From an uncultured Prevotellaceae bacterium (lineage in GTDB: Bacteria; Bacteroidota; Bacteroidia; Bacteroidales; Bacteroidaceae): DNA of 64,000 nucleotides. Location of the stretch: NCBI GenBank assembly GCA_946402905.1, contig CAMIYC010000002.1, positions 1 to 64,000 on the forward strand. The letters run 5' to 3'. Below are positions 51,458 to 58,982 of the stretch, one piece after another. A model generated the notes under the pieces. The model saw only the letters and a list, made by a program, of their open reading frames with translations, was not told the DNA's origin and searched no databases. The position numbers and the translations under genes were made by a program. Each line of letters starts with the position of its first letter. Positions within the stretch are counted from its first letter, which is position 1.

Positions 51458-53902
51458 ATGATTAAAACCCGTCTTTTTTCCTTATCATTGTTTCTCATGT
51501 CTGCATTTGTGTCTACAGCACAAGTCACCGTCCGTGTGGATGCGACAGAGAAAGCAAAGCCTGTGAGCGACATGCTTTACGGCATCTTTTTTGAGGACAT
51601 CAACCATGCCGCTGACGGTGGGTTGTATGCCGAGTTGATTTCCAACCGTTCTTTTGAGGATGCGACCGACAGTACCCCCACCTGGAGTACGTATGCCTCT
51701 CCTGGCGCCACGCTCTCAGCGACGGTCGTGCGCAAAGACTTGTTGAACGACAAACAGCATCAGGCACTCCAACTGTCTGTCAATGCCACGCCGTCTTCGC
51801 CTGTCTGTCTGGTGAACGAGGGCTTCTGGGGCATCAATTCCGTGCAGGGTCGCACCTACCGGCTCTCTTTCTGGGCAAAAGGCAAGTATAAGGGCACACT
51901 GAAAGCCTGTCTGAGCGACTCCAAAGGAGAGAAGATCTACGCAGAGACCCCTTTGGACATCCAACTGACCAAGAAGTGGACTAAATATACCGCCACCATG
52001 AAGTCGGATGCCAATGACCCCAAGGCGCAGTTCTCCTTAGTGGCTGACGGCAAAGGTACTATTTGTCTGGATGTCGTGTCGCTGTTTCCTCCCACTTTCA
52101 AGAACCGCGACAATGGCTGTCGTCCCGACCTGGCCCGGATGCTTTACGATCTGCGCCCGAAGTTCATGCGTTTCCCTGGCGGTTGTTTCGTGGAGGGTCA
52201 GGAGTCACCCGACAATGCATTCCGCTGGGAGCGCACCATCGGTCCGATAGAGGAGCGCGAGGGTCATAAGAACGTGAACTGGGGCTATCGCACCACCGAT
52301 GGCCTGGGCTTTCATGAGTATCTGCAGTTGTCTGAAGACCTTGGTGCCAAGCCTCTCTTCGTGGTCAACGTGGGATTGTGGCATGGTGGTCTGACACCAG
52401 TGGAAGAACTTCAGCCCTGGATTGACGAGTGCCTCAACGCCTTGGAGTATGCCAATGGCGACGTGACGACCAAATATGGGGCCATGAGGGCACGCAATGG
52501 CCATCCAGAGCCGTTTAATATAGAGTATCTGGAGATAGGCAACGAGAACAATCAGCCCGACCCGCGCCAGCAGAGCGACCGTTATTATGAGCGATATAAA
52601 CTCTTCAAGGATGCTGTGCTGGCCAAGTATCCCAAGATGCACCTCATCGGCAATGTGGTGGCCTGGGGTGACGACGATCCCAAGTGGGAGAGTGCAGAGA
52701 GCGTGGAATTGCTCGACGAGCATTACTACCGCAGTCCGGGATGGTTTTCCGACAATTTCCACAAGTACGACGCCTATCCCCGTGGTGGCTCTAAAATCTA
52801 TTGTGGCGAGTATGCCGTCACTCAGGGCTTTGGCCGTCTGGGCTCGCTCAGCGCCGCCCTCGGCGAGGCCGTATTCATGATGGGTATGGAGAATAATGGC
52901 GACGTGGTGGAGATGGCCAGTTATGCGCCGATTTTCGTCAATGAGAACAATGTGGCCTGGCAGCCCGATATGATACGTTTCAATTCCTCCAAGGCCATGG
53001 GAACCCCATCGTATTATGTACAGCGCCTGATGGCGGAGCATGTGGGCACGCTCAGTCTACCCGTCCAGTTGGACAATCCTTATCCCTACAGTGATCGCGA
53101 GAATATCACCCCGAAATCGAGTGGCTTCGGCTATGCCACATGGGCCACGAAGGCTTCTTATCAAGTGGTGGATGTGCTGGTCGACGGTGTGTCTGTGGCC
53201 AAGTCGGTGAAAGACGGTGTGAGTGTCTCCGGCGACTGGAAACGTGAGGGCGATATCATCAGCCAGAGGGGTGATGGTGAAGGCTTGATTTACGTGGATG
53301 GCAGCAAGATCATCAGCAACCGTTATGAGTTGCGGCTCAAGGCGCGCAAGGACGGAGGCTATGAGGGATTCATCATCGTGTTTAATTATCAGGACGACCG
53401 CAACTACTGCTGGCTCAATCTTGGCGGCTGGGGCAATGGCCAGCACGCTATCGAGCAGGTGATGGATGGCGGCAAGATGCAGACAGCCATCAAGCCGGGC
53501 CGCCTGGAAACCGGCCGCTGGTATGATGTGCGCATACAGGTAGACGGCGACAATGTGAAGTGCTGGCTGGACGAGGAATTGTTGTTTGACACGCGTCTGA
53601 AGGTGAACACCGCTTATGGCATCTTCGCCAATGCACAGCTCGATGAAAAGACCGGCGAGATGGTGGTCAAGGTGGTCAACACCGGCGACCAGCATACCTC
53701 AGCTTGTATTGACCTGGGTGATTTCGTGGCCCGTTCGGGTCGGCTGGTGAGGCTGTCGTCAGCCAGCGGCGCTGATGAGAACAGCATTGATGCTCCCACC
53801 TTTGTACATCCTGTGGAGCACCGCCTCGATGTGAGTGGACATGCTTTTGAGGCAGAGATCCCCGCCTTCTCGCTGAATATCTTCAGGCTGAGCAAAAAAT
53901 AA
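51458..53902 (+). CDS. GH51 alpha-L-arabinofuranosidase with extra beta-sandwich domain
   Basis: Releases arabinose from arabinan or arabinoxylan. The 814-residue protein has a signal peptide (ending FVSTAQ), the start MLYGIFFEDINHAADGGLYAELISNRSFED, then a carbohydrate-binding-module-like domain (about 65-210), the catalytic barrel (about 220-520) and a C-domain. The acid/base glutamate is in EIGNENNQPDPRQ (about residue 363) and the nucleophile in YCGEYAVTQGFG (about 450). Between about residues 590 and 715 there is an inserted laminin-G/DUF1080-like domain (RYELRLKARKDGGYEGFIIVFNYQDDRNYCWLNLGG) within the C-terminal beta part; this is unusual in basic GH51 but found in Bacteroidetes enzymes. 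Confidence 0.9.
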   Translation: MIKTRLFSLSLFLMSAFVSTAQVTVRVDATEKAKPVSDMLYGIFFEDINHAADGGLYAELISNRSFEDATDSTPTWSTYASPGATLSATVVRKDLLNDKQHQALQLSVNATPSSPVCLVNEGFWGINSVQGRTYRLSFWAKGKYKGTLKACLSDSKGEKIYAETPLDIQLTKKWTKYTATMKSDANDPKAQFSLVADGKGTICLDVVSLFPPTFKNRDNGCRPDLARMLYDLRPKFMRFPGGCFVEGQESPDNAFRWERTIGPIEEREGHKNVNWGYRTTDGLGFHEYLQLSEDLGAKPLFVVNVGLWHGGLTPVEELQPWIDECLNALEYANGDVTTKYGAMRARNGHPEPFNIEYLEIGNENNQPDPRQQSDRYYERYKLFKDAVLAKYPKMHLIGNVVAWGDDDPKWESAESVELLDEHYYRSPGWFSDNFHKYDAYPRGGSKIYCGEYAVTQGFGRLGSLSAALGEAVFMMGMENNGDVVEMASYAPIFVNENNVAWQPDMIRFNSSKAMGTPSYYVQRLMAEHVGTLSLPVQLDNPYPYSDRENITPKSSGFGYATWATKASYQVVDVLVDGVSVAKSVKDGVSVSGDWKREGDIISQRGDGEGLIYVDGSKIISNRYELRLKARKDGGYEGFIIVFNYQDDRNYCWLNLGGWGNGQHAIEQVMDGGKMQTAIKPGRLETGRWYDVRIQVDGDNVKCWLDEELLFDTRLKVNTAYGIFANAQLDEKTGEMVVKVVNTGDQHTSACIDLGDFVARSGRLVRLSSASGADENSIDAPTFVHPVEHRLDVSGHAFEAEIPAFSLNIFRLSKK

Positions 53903-53954
53903 CGGCATTTCCCCTGTCTGGAAGTCTTTCTCACCAGTATACTTCTGAAATCAA

Positions 53955-53987
53955 AAAAAGCCGGTTCCTATTCGGAGCCGGCTTTTT
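53955..53987. terminator. Bidirectional terminator after the arabinofuranosidase
   Basis: AAAAAGCCGGTTCC (53955-53968) and GGAGCCGGCTTTTT (53974-53987) pair, with one G-T or A-C mismatch depending on strand, around a five-base loop. T runs follow on both strands. It overlaps the pnuC stop at 53968 and stops transcripts from both converging genes. Confidence 0.85.
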
Positions 53988-54567
53988 GGGTGATCATCAT
54001 CTTCTTCCACCGCAGGTAGCCTAAGACGGCAATGATGACATACAGGCCATAGAGGCTTGCCTTGAAGGGGATGTCTTTGTAGAAATAGAGCACACAGGTC
54101 ACGACGTCTACGACGATCCAGATGAGCCATTGCTCCAGGTATTTCCGAGCCAGTGCCCAGGTGCCTACGAAGCTGAGTGCTGTGGTGAAACTGTCGGCTA
54201 TGGGCACCTTCGAGTCAGTCTTGGTGGCGAGAAACCACCAGATGGCTCCCCAGATGACCAGGGTAGCCACGGTCCAGGGCAGGATGAGGCTTCGCTTGAA
54301 GTGTGTTACGGGCAGTTCTTTCTTGTGCTCATGTCCTTTGAAAAACTTCCAGGTGGCAAAGCCGTAAACCGTCATCGCGATATAATAGAACTCCATGCCG
54401 CAGTCGGCATAGAGTCCTACCTGGTAATACAGTATGATGTCAAGTATCTGCATGACAAATCCCACTGCCCACAGCCAGATGCTGGCCTTGTATTCCAGCA
54501 GGATATAGGCCAGTCCCAGCAGTGTGGTGATGATGTCGAGCCAGTGGGTGTTGAGATATTCCGCCAT
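53968..54567 (-). CDS. pnuT: PnuC-family vitamin transporter, probably thiamine (PnuT)
   Basis: An inner-membrane facilitator with about seven spans. The 199-residue protein shows LDIITTLLGLAYILLEYKASIWLWAVGFVMQILDIILYYQVGLYADCGMEFYYI, the conserved PnuC start with the WLWAVG motif and YADCGMEFYY, and the ending NYLEQW-type motif in KYLEQWLIWIVVDVVTCVLYF. By homology alone it would be a nicotinamide riboside carrier. Here it follows a receptor gene led by a TPP riboswitch, by 10 bases, so it is most likely PnuT, which moves thiamine. The thiamine pyrophosphokinase gene often found with the pair is absent. Confidence 0.85.
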   Translation of the reverse strand: MAEYLNTHWLDIITTLLGLAYILLEYKASIWLWAVGFVMQILDIILYYQVGLYADCGMEFYYIAMTVYGFATWKFFKGHEHKKELPVTHFKRSLILPWTVATLVIWGAIWWFLATKTDSKVPIADSFTTALSFVGTWALARKYLEQWLIWIVVDVVTCVLYFYKDIPFKASLYGLYVIIAVLGYLRWKKMMITQKAGSE

Positions 54568-54577
54568 CGGTGTGTGT

Positions 54578-57004
54578 TTAGAATCTCAGTTTGACATGTC
54601 CCATGGCTGTGAATCCGGCCATAGGTATGAAGCCGATTTGATAATAACGGTTGTCGTTGGTGTGGCCGTAGCTTTCGCAGACAGCGGAGTAGACCCATCC
54701 GCTGGCAGCGTAGCGGCGGCTGAAGAGATTGCTGAAATTGACACCTATGGTGATCTCTTTCATACCAAGTGCCTTGCTTACTTTCGAGGTGTAGCTCAGG
54801 TTGAGGTTGGACACACTGTAGCAGGGCAGTGAGCGCTCTTCGTTTTCCGTATTGTCAAGATACTGCCGGCTCACGTAGTTGGTGTGCCAGATGGCTTGCC
54901 ATCCATTGTGATGCAGGCGCAGGAATCCGTTGAGTATGAGCGACGGTGAGAATGCGAGTGTCGAGTTGTCGTAGTGCAGCTGTCGCATCTCGTCTCCGTT
55001 GCCGTCGCAGTGGTATTTTCCGGCGTCAGGGTTGCCCTCCCAGTCGTCCCAGTCTTCAATCCACTCGTCGAAGTCTTTGATTTTGTTGCTGCTCAGGGAT
55101 GCATTGCCTTCGATGGAGAGCCATGGCGTGATGTTCCACCCGGCGGTCAGTTCCACGCCCATGCGGTAGGAGTCCTTGATGTTGGTGGTCAGTGGCTCTC
55201 CGATGTCACTTACGGCTCCAGTCTGCACAAACTGGTCGGTGTAGTCCATGTAGTAGAGGTTGGCTCCTGCATGCCATTTTGAACTGCTGTAACTGTATCC
55301 TGCTTCGAAGTCGGTGAGCTTTTCCGCATTGGGAGCGGGATAGCTGCCGTTGTCGGTGAAATTGTTCCGCTCAGGCTCTCTGTTGCTGGTTGCCACGGAG
55401 AAGTAGGCGTGATGATGGTCGGTGCGGTAACTCAGGCCTCCCTTGATGTTGGCGAAATCGTATTTCTTGTTGATGTCCATCTGCTGATTCTTGTAGGTGC
55501 CGTCGCTGTTGGCGTAGAATTTATCGTTGATACCGTCGGTATTGTAGTCAATGTGCCGGTATTGCGCGTCGCCGAAGATGCTCAGATGGGGAGTGATCTT
55601 AAAGGTTGCTTTCAGATAGCCACTGTAGTCGTTTTTGTCGGCATCGGAGTCGTAGTACTGGTATTTACCTTGCGAGAGCAGCTGTTTGCTGAGTTCGGGA
55701 TGGGCGATATAGGTAAGGTATCCAAAATGATTGCCGCCGAAGTGTTGCAGCGAGAGTCCGCCCATGAAGTCCCATCTGCTGAGTTTGTAATTGGCGTTCC
55801 ACACCAGTCCGTAGGTGTCTTGCTCCAGTCCTTTCTTTCGTATGAAGTCGGTGCGCTTCACGGTGGTGCCATCGTTGGCTGTGAAGTTGGCAAGTCCGAA
55901 TTTGCTCAGTTTGTTGTTGTATCTGAACTCATTGTAGTATCCGTATCCGTGCGTGTAGTGCAGGGATGCGGTGGTGTTGAAACGATGGTTGGCCTCCCAG
56001 GAGAAGGAGAGGATGTTGTGGCTCTGCCAGAAGTTGTCGGTGGCTTTTTCCCAGATGCCATTTGTCGTGTAATACCTTTGAGTCAGGTAGTTGCCGTTGG
56101 CGGACTGAGCGAAATTTCCATCGTCACCATAGGCCATGGTCTCATAGAGTGTGTTGTATTTCCCCAGTCCGGCCTCGTATAGGTCTTTGTAATTCTTTAT
56201 CCCGGTTCTTGCACCGAAGGTGCCATCCATGAGTGAGAGGTCGTTGTCGCCTGCGGTGACACCGTTCCATGCCTGTCCGGTCTTCTCGAAATTGCCGAAG
56301 TTTTTGTAGCTGATGATCAGTCTATCGGTGATGTATCTCAGTCCTCCGTAATAGCTTCCGGAGCGTCCTGCTGTGCCGTGTATGAAGCCGTCGGTGTTGG
56401 TCTCATGGTATGCGCCGTCGAAGACGATATGGTCCCACAGCATACCTGTGGTGAATGAGCCTCCTACGTTGAAGGTGTTGTACGAGCCGTAGCTTCCGCT
56501 GATTTCGGCGGATGGAGTGGGGGATGCCGCCTTGGATGCGAGAGAGATGCTGCCGCCGAATGCCCCGTCGCCATTGGTCGACGCTCCCACTCCTCGTTGT
56601 ATCTGCACGCTGCCTAAGAGCGAAGCGTAGCTGTTCATGTTGGCCCAGAACACGCATTGGTCTTCCGGCGAGTTGAGGGGCACGCCGTCGAGGGTCACGT
56701 TGATGCGGGAGTCTCCAGCCCCGCGTATACGCATGTAGGTGGTTCCTGTGCCCAGTCCGTTCTCACTCCAGGCGATCACGCCGGGTGTCTGTGAGAAAAG
56801 GAAAGGCAGTTCCTTGCCTGTCTTGGAGAATGCCTGGAGTTCTTGTTTTTTGATTTCTGTAGTGGCATAAGGCGCGTCTTGTTGTGCGCGTACGCCTTTG
56901 ACCACCACTTCCTGCAGTTGCTCCAGCTTGAGAGAATCGGGAGTTTGTGCCATAGCACCTGCCGCCCAGGAGAGGGTCAGCAAAGTAAACAATTTTTTTA
57001 GCAT
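54578..57004 (-). CDS. TonB-dependent receptor, probably for thiamine
   Basis: An outer-membrane importer. The 808-residue protein has a signal peptide (MLKKLFTLLTLSWAAGAMAQ), a TonB box-like segment (LQEVVVKGVRAQ), a plug domain (about 35-160: ELPFLFSQTPGVIAWSENGLGTG, MRIRGAGDSRINVTLDGVPLNSPEDQ, VQIQRGVGASTNGDGAFGGSI) and a 22-strand barrel ending MAGFTAMGHVKLRF. It lacks the carboxypeptidase-like N-domain of SusC receptors. The gene is headed by a TPP riboswitch and followed by a PnuC-type transporter, as in the known outer-membrane thiamine transport loci of Bacteroides. Substrate is inferred from regulation and context. Confidence 0.87.
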   Translation of the reverse strand: MLKKLFTLLTLSWAAGAMAQTPDSLKLEQLQEVVVKGVRAQQDAPYATTEIKKQELQAFSKTGKELPFLFSQTPGVIAWSENGLGTGTTYMRIRGAGDSRINVTLDGVPLNSPEDQCVFWANMNSYASLLGSVQIQRGVGASTNGDGAFGGSISLASKAASPTPSAEISGSYGSYNTFNVGGSFTTGMLWDHIVFDGAYHETNTDGFIHGTAGRSGSYYGGLRYITDRLIISYKNFGNFEKTGQAWNGVTAGDNDLSLMDGTFGARTGIKNYKDLYEAGLGKYNTLYETMAYGDDGNFAQSANGNYLTQRYYTTNGIWEKATDNFWQSHNILSFSWEANHRFNTTASLHYTHGYGYYNEFRYNNKLSKFGLANFTANDGTTVKRTDFIRKKGLEQDTYGLVWNANYKLSRWDFMGGLSLQHFGGNHFGYLTYIAHPELSKQLLSQGKYQYYDSDADKNDYSGYLKATFKITPHLSIFGDAQYRHIDYNTDGINDKFYANSDGTYKNQQMDINKKYDFANIKGGLSYRTDHHHAYFSVATSNREPERNNFTDNGSYPAPNAEKLTDFEAGYSYSSSKWHAGANLYYMDYTDQFVQTGAVSDIGEPLTTNIKDSYRMGVELTAGWNITPWLSIEGNASLSSNKIKDFDEWIEDWDDWEGNPDAGKYHCDGNGDEMRQLHYDNSTLAFSPSLILNGFLRLHHNGWQAIWHTNYVSRQYLDNTENEERSLPCYSVSNLNLSYTSKVSKALGMKEITIGVNFSNLFSRRYAASGWVYSAVCESYGHTNDNRYYQIGFIPMAGFTAMGHVKLRF

Positions 57005-57052
57005 AAAGCCTTAAGATATAAAAATATACAATAAGGGGAAGAAAAGAGAGAA

Positions 57053-57124
57053 TTCCTACGCCGGCATTACCCGGATCAGGTATGAGGGTCTGATCTCAGC
57101 CCGAACTATCGGGCACCCCTTAAC
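57053..57124 (-). ncRNA. TPP (THI-box) riboswitch
   Basis: On the minus strand the sequence reads AGGGGTGCCC, then GGGCTGAGATCAGACCC, TACCTGATCCGGGTAATGCC and GGCGTAGGAA. These are the conserved blocks of the TPP riboswitch: the P1 strand with GGGGUGC, CUGAGA, ACCUGAUCYGGGUAAU and the closing GCGUAGG. It lies between the promoter and the ATG of the TonB receptor (57004) and should turn the receptor and the PnuT gene off when thiamine pyrophosphate is plentiful, most likely by hiding the ribosome-binding site since no strong terminator follows. Confidence 0.95.
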
Positions 57125-57145
57125 CTACATTTTGTAAGTCGCGTG

Positions 57146-57334
57146 CAAAGGTAATGAAAACTGAGCGTAAAACGAAATAAATCCTTTTATTTCTTTTGCC
57201 GAGGTGCCTCTTACCTTGGATTTCGTAGAAATCAAAGGTAATGAAAACTGAGCGTAAAACGAAATAAATCCTTTTATTTCTTTTGCCGAGGTGCCTCTTA
57301 CCTTGGATTTCGTAGAAATCAAAGGTAATGAAAA
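57146..57334. repeat. 87-bp tandem repeat (two copies and a partial third) with promoter-like boxes
   Basis: The string CAAAGGTAATGAAAA recurs at 57146, 57233 and 57320, a period of 87 bases. The first two copies are identical through the whole unit; the third ends after about 15 bases. On the minus strand each start is TACCTTTG, a perfect -7 box, and TTCG (one off TTTG) lies 19 bases upstream in the full copies. The first copy is well placed to be the promoter of the riboswitch-controlled operon. Because 87 is 29 codons, a spurious repeating 29-residue frame appears on the minus strand. Confidence 0.85.
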
Positions 57335-57746
57335 AACGCTTAAGCGAGCGAAATAAATAGATTCAACTTTCGCAAGCTCCAGTTTTGTCAGGTTATCAGG
57401 TTATCAGGATATCAGGTCGCTACGCTTGGAGGTTCTTAGGTGAGATATGTATGACAATAGTGTATTCATTGTAATATCACCTTACAACCATAAACGCAGG
57501 CGAGGCTAAGGTTCCTCCCGATGGCACCGGCTAATGGAATTAAAATAAAAAAAACACTTCGTTTGACAAAAAGGAACAAAAAAGGGAAAAAAGACGTCTA
57601 CGACGTCAACAAAAAGGATGAAAAAACAGTTAGAGGTGTAGGGACGCGGCGTGCCGCGTTGTTATGTACCTTACCAGCGGGCGAGGGCGCCCGCGCTCCC
57701 CAAGTGTACCAAGTTGTTTTTTATCAATACTTAAGACTGATCAGGT
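57335..57746. other. Gene-free stretch between the repeat and the GH43 gene
   Basis: No credible gene in about 412 bases. Visible features: three GGTTATCAG/GGATATCAG units (about 57391-57416); GACGT, five bases, ACGTC (57593-57607); and a GC-rich patch (about 57640-57700) with CGCGGCGTGCCGCG and GGGCGAGGGCGCCCGCG palindromes, one of which may end the GH43 transcript, although no T run follows directly. Confidence 0.5.
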
Positions 57747-58787
57747 CTATGGCGTCTTTACGATGATCTTATCTCCAGAGAGGTCAACCTCGAAGAGATG
57801 TGGGATGCGTATGGTCCTGCCCTTAGCATTCGTGGCATGGCTGTGTATGGACATCATCCACTGCCCGTCGAATCTCTGAAACAGCATGCTGTGTCCGAAA
57901 TTGGGAGGTGTGATAGGTTCGGGTTCCTGTATCCATGGTCCGTCGAGGGTGCCGCTTTCAGAATATGCCACGCCCTGTGTGTAGTCGCCGAACACCCATG
58001 AAGTCCACAGCATGCCCAGCCGTCCGGTGCCCGTCCTGAAAAGCCATGGTCCGTCCGTCACCTTGTTCCATGTCAGGTTGCCGTTGTCGTCCTTTTCACG
58101 ACTCCAGGGAGAGTCACTGGCACGGAAAAGCACAGTCGGAGAGCCCACGGTGCCGCTGAAGTCTGGCTTCAGCTCGATCTTTTCCATGGTGCCGTTCCAG
58201 TTTTGCAGCCATTCACCGCAGAACACCATATAGGGTTTGCCGTCTTTGTCACGCCAGAAAGTGCCGTCGAGGGTGGGTCGGTCGGCGGGCAGGTAGATGC
58301 TGTCGCCGAAGGTGCGGTAGGGTCCCATGGGATTGTCGGCTCTGAGCACCTGGCAGGCACGCCGCTCGATGACGTTGCCGCGTACGGTGTCTATTTTCAC
58401 CTCACGGTTGGTGAAAGTGGCAAAATAGTAATATTTCCCATTGATCTGATGCAGTTCGGCTGCCCATATCATGGGGTGTGGTCCCATCCATGAGTCCTCG
58501 TCGAATTCCGTCACCCGGTAGGGGCCGTCCCACATTTTCAGGTCTTTGCTTCGCCACATCATGCCGCCGGTGCCCGTCATATAATACAGATGTGTCTTCT
58601 GGTCTGCCAGTATGGCAGGGTCGCTCATGCGGATGGAGTCGATAGGTGTGTCAAACTCTCCCGAAGGCTGAACATATTGGCTGGTTCCCGGCTGTGACGC
58701 TGACAGCGGATCTGCTTCTATCTTGGCATGGGCGGCAATGGTCAGGGCTGTGAATAGAATGCCTGTGGTCAAAAGTCTTGTTTTCAT
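57747..58787 (-). CDS. GH43-like glycoside hydrolase
   Basis: A secreted arabinanase/xylosidase-type enzyme. From ATG 58787 the protein has 346 residues; a start nine bases upstream is rejected because it overlaps the -7 element. Signal peptide MKTRLLTTGILFTALTIAAHA, then a five-bladed propeller. SIRMSDPAILADQKTHLYYMTG has the general-base Asp. MIWAAELHQINGKYYYF and PTLDGTFWRDKDGKPYMVF are propeller strands, the latter with the modulating Asp. The general-acid place reads KVTDGPWLFRTGTGRLGMLW with Asp where most GH43 have Glu; some GH43 subfamilies share TDG, so activity remains likely. Alone in its unit. Confidence 0.82.
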   Translation of the reverse strand: MKTRLLTTGILFTALTIAAHAKIEADPLSASQPGTSQYVQPSGEFDTPIDSIRMSDPAILADQKTHLYYMTGTGGMMWRSKDLKMWDGPYRVTEFDEDSWMGPHPMIWAAELHQINGKYYYFATFTNREVKIDTVRGNVIERRACQVLRADNPMGPYRTFGDSIYLPADRPTLDGTFWRDKDGKPYMVFCGEWLQNWNGTMEKIELKPDFSGTVGSPTVLFRASDSPWSREKDDNGNLTWNKVTDGPWLFRTGTGRLGMLWTSWVFGDYTQGVAYSESGTLDGPWIQEPEPITPPNFGHSMLFQRFDGQWMMSIHSHATNAKGRTIRIPHLFEVDLSGDKIIVKTP

Positions 58788-58793
58788 ACGTTG

Positions 58794-58801
58794 CAAATTT
58801 A
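58794..58801 (-). promoter_or_regulatory. Probable -7 element for the GH43 gene
   Basis: TAAATTTG on the minus strand (complement of 58794-58801) fits TAnnTTTG and lies only six bases from the ATG at 58787, so the mRNA would be nearly leaderless. No clear -33 box is seen. Confidence 0.4.
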
Positions 58802-58965
58802 GTGCATATTATTGTTCTTCGCAAGATTATTCCTGTATTTTTTAATGAAGCATTCAATTATTTTAGAGCCCAAAGTCAGTTTTGTAAGATGGAGGCAGGA
58901 CACTCGAAGACATTACACTTCGTTTAAATTTTCACATCCCCGAGTCGTTATTAATAAAAAATGAG

Positions 58966-58973
58966 TACCTTTG
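58966..58973 (+). promoter_or_regulatory. Probable -7 element for the calcium ATPase gene
   Basis: TACCTTTG (58966-58973) fits TAnnTTTG and lies nine bases from the ATG at 58983, giving a very short leader. No clear TTTG at the right distance upstream. Confidence 0.45.
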
Positions 58974-58982
58974 CTCACTGTT

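Noticed and set aside
53968..54567. Nicotinamide riboside transport as the function of the PnuC protein
   Set aside because: The TPP riboswitch and TonB receptor in the same unit favour thiamine. The alternative is not excluded by the protein sequence itself.
57125..57322. 65-codon minus-strand frame with a 29-residue repeated peptide
   Set aside because: It is only the translation of the 87-bp tandem repeat (29 codons per unit) in a leader region; no ribosome-binding site or homologue is recognised.
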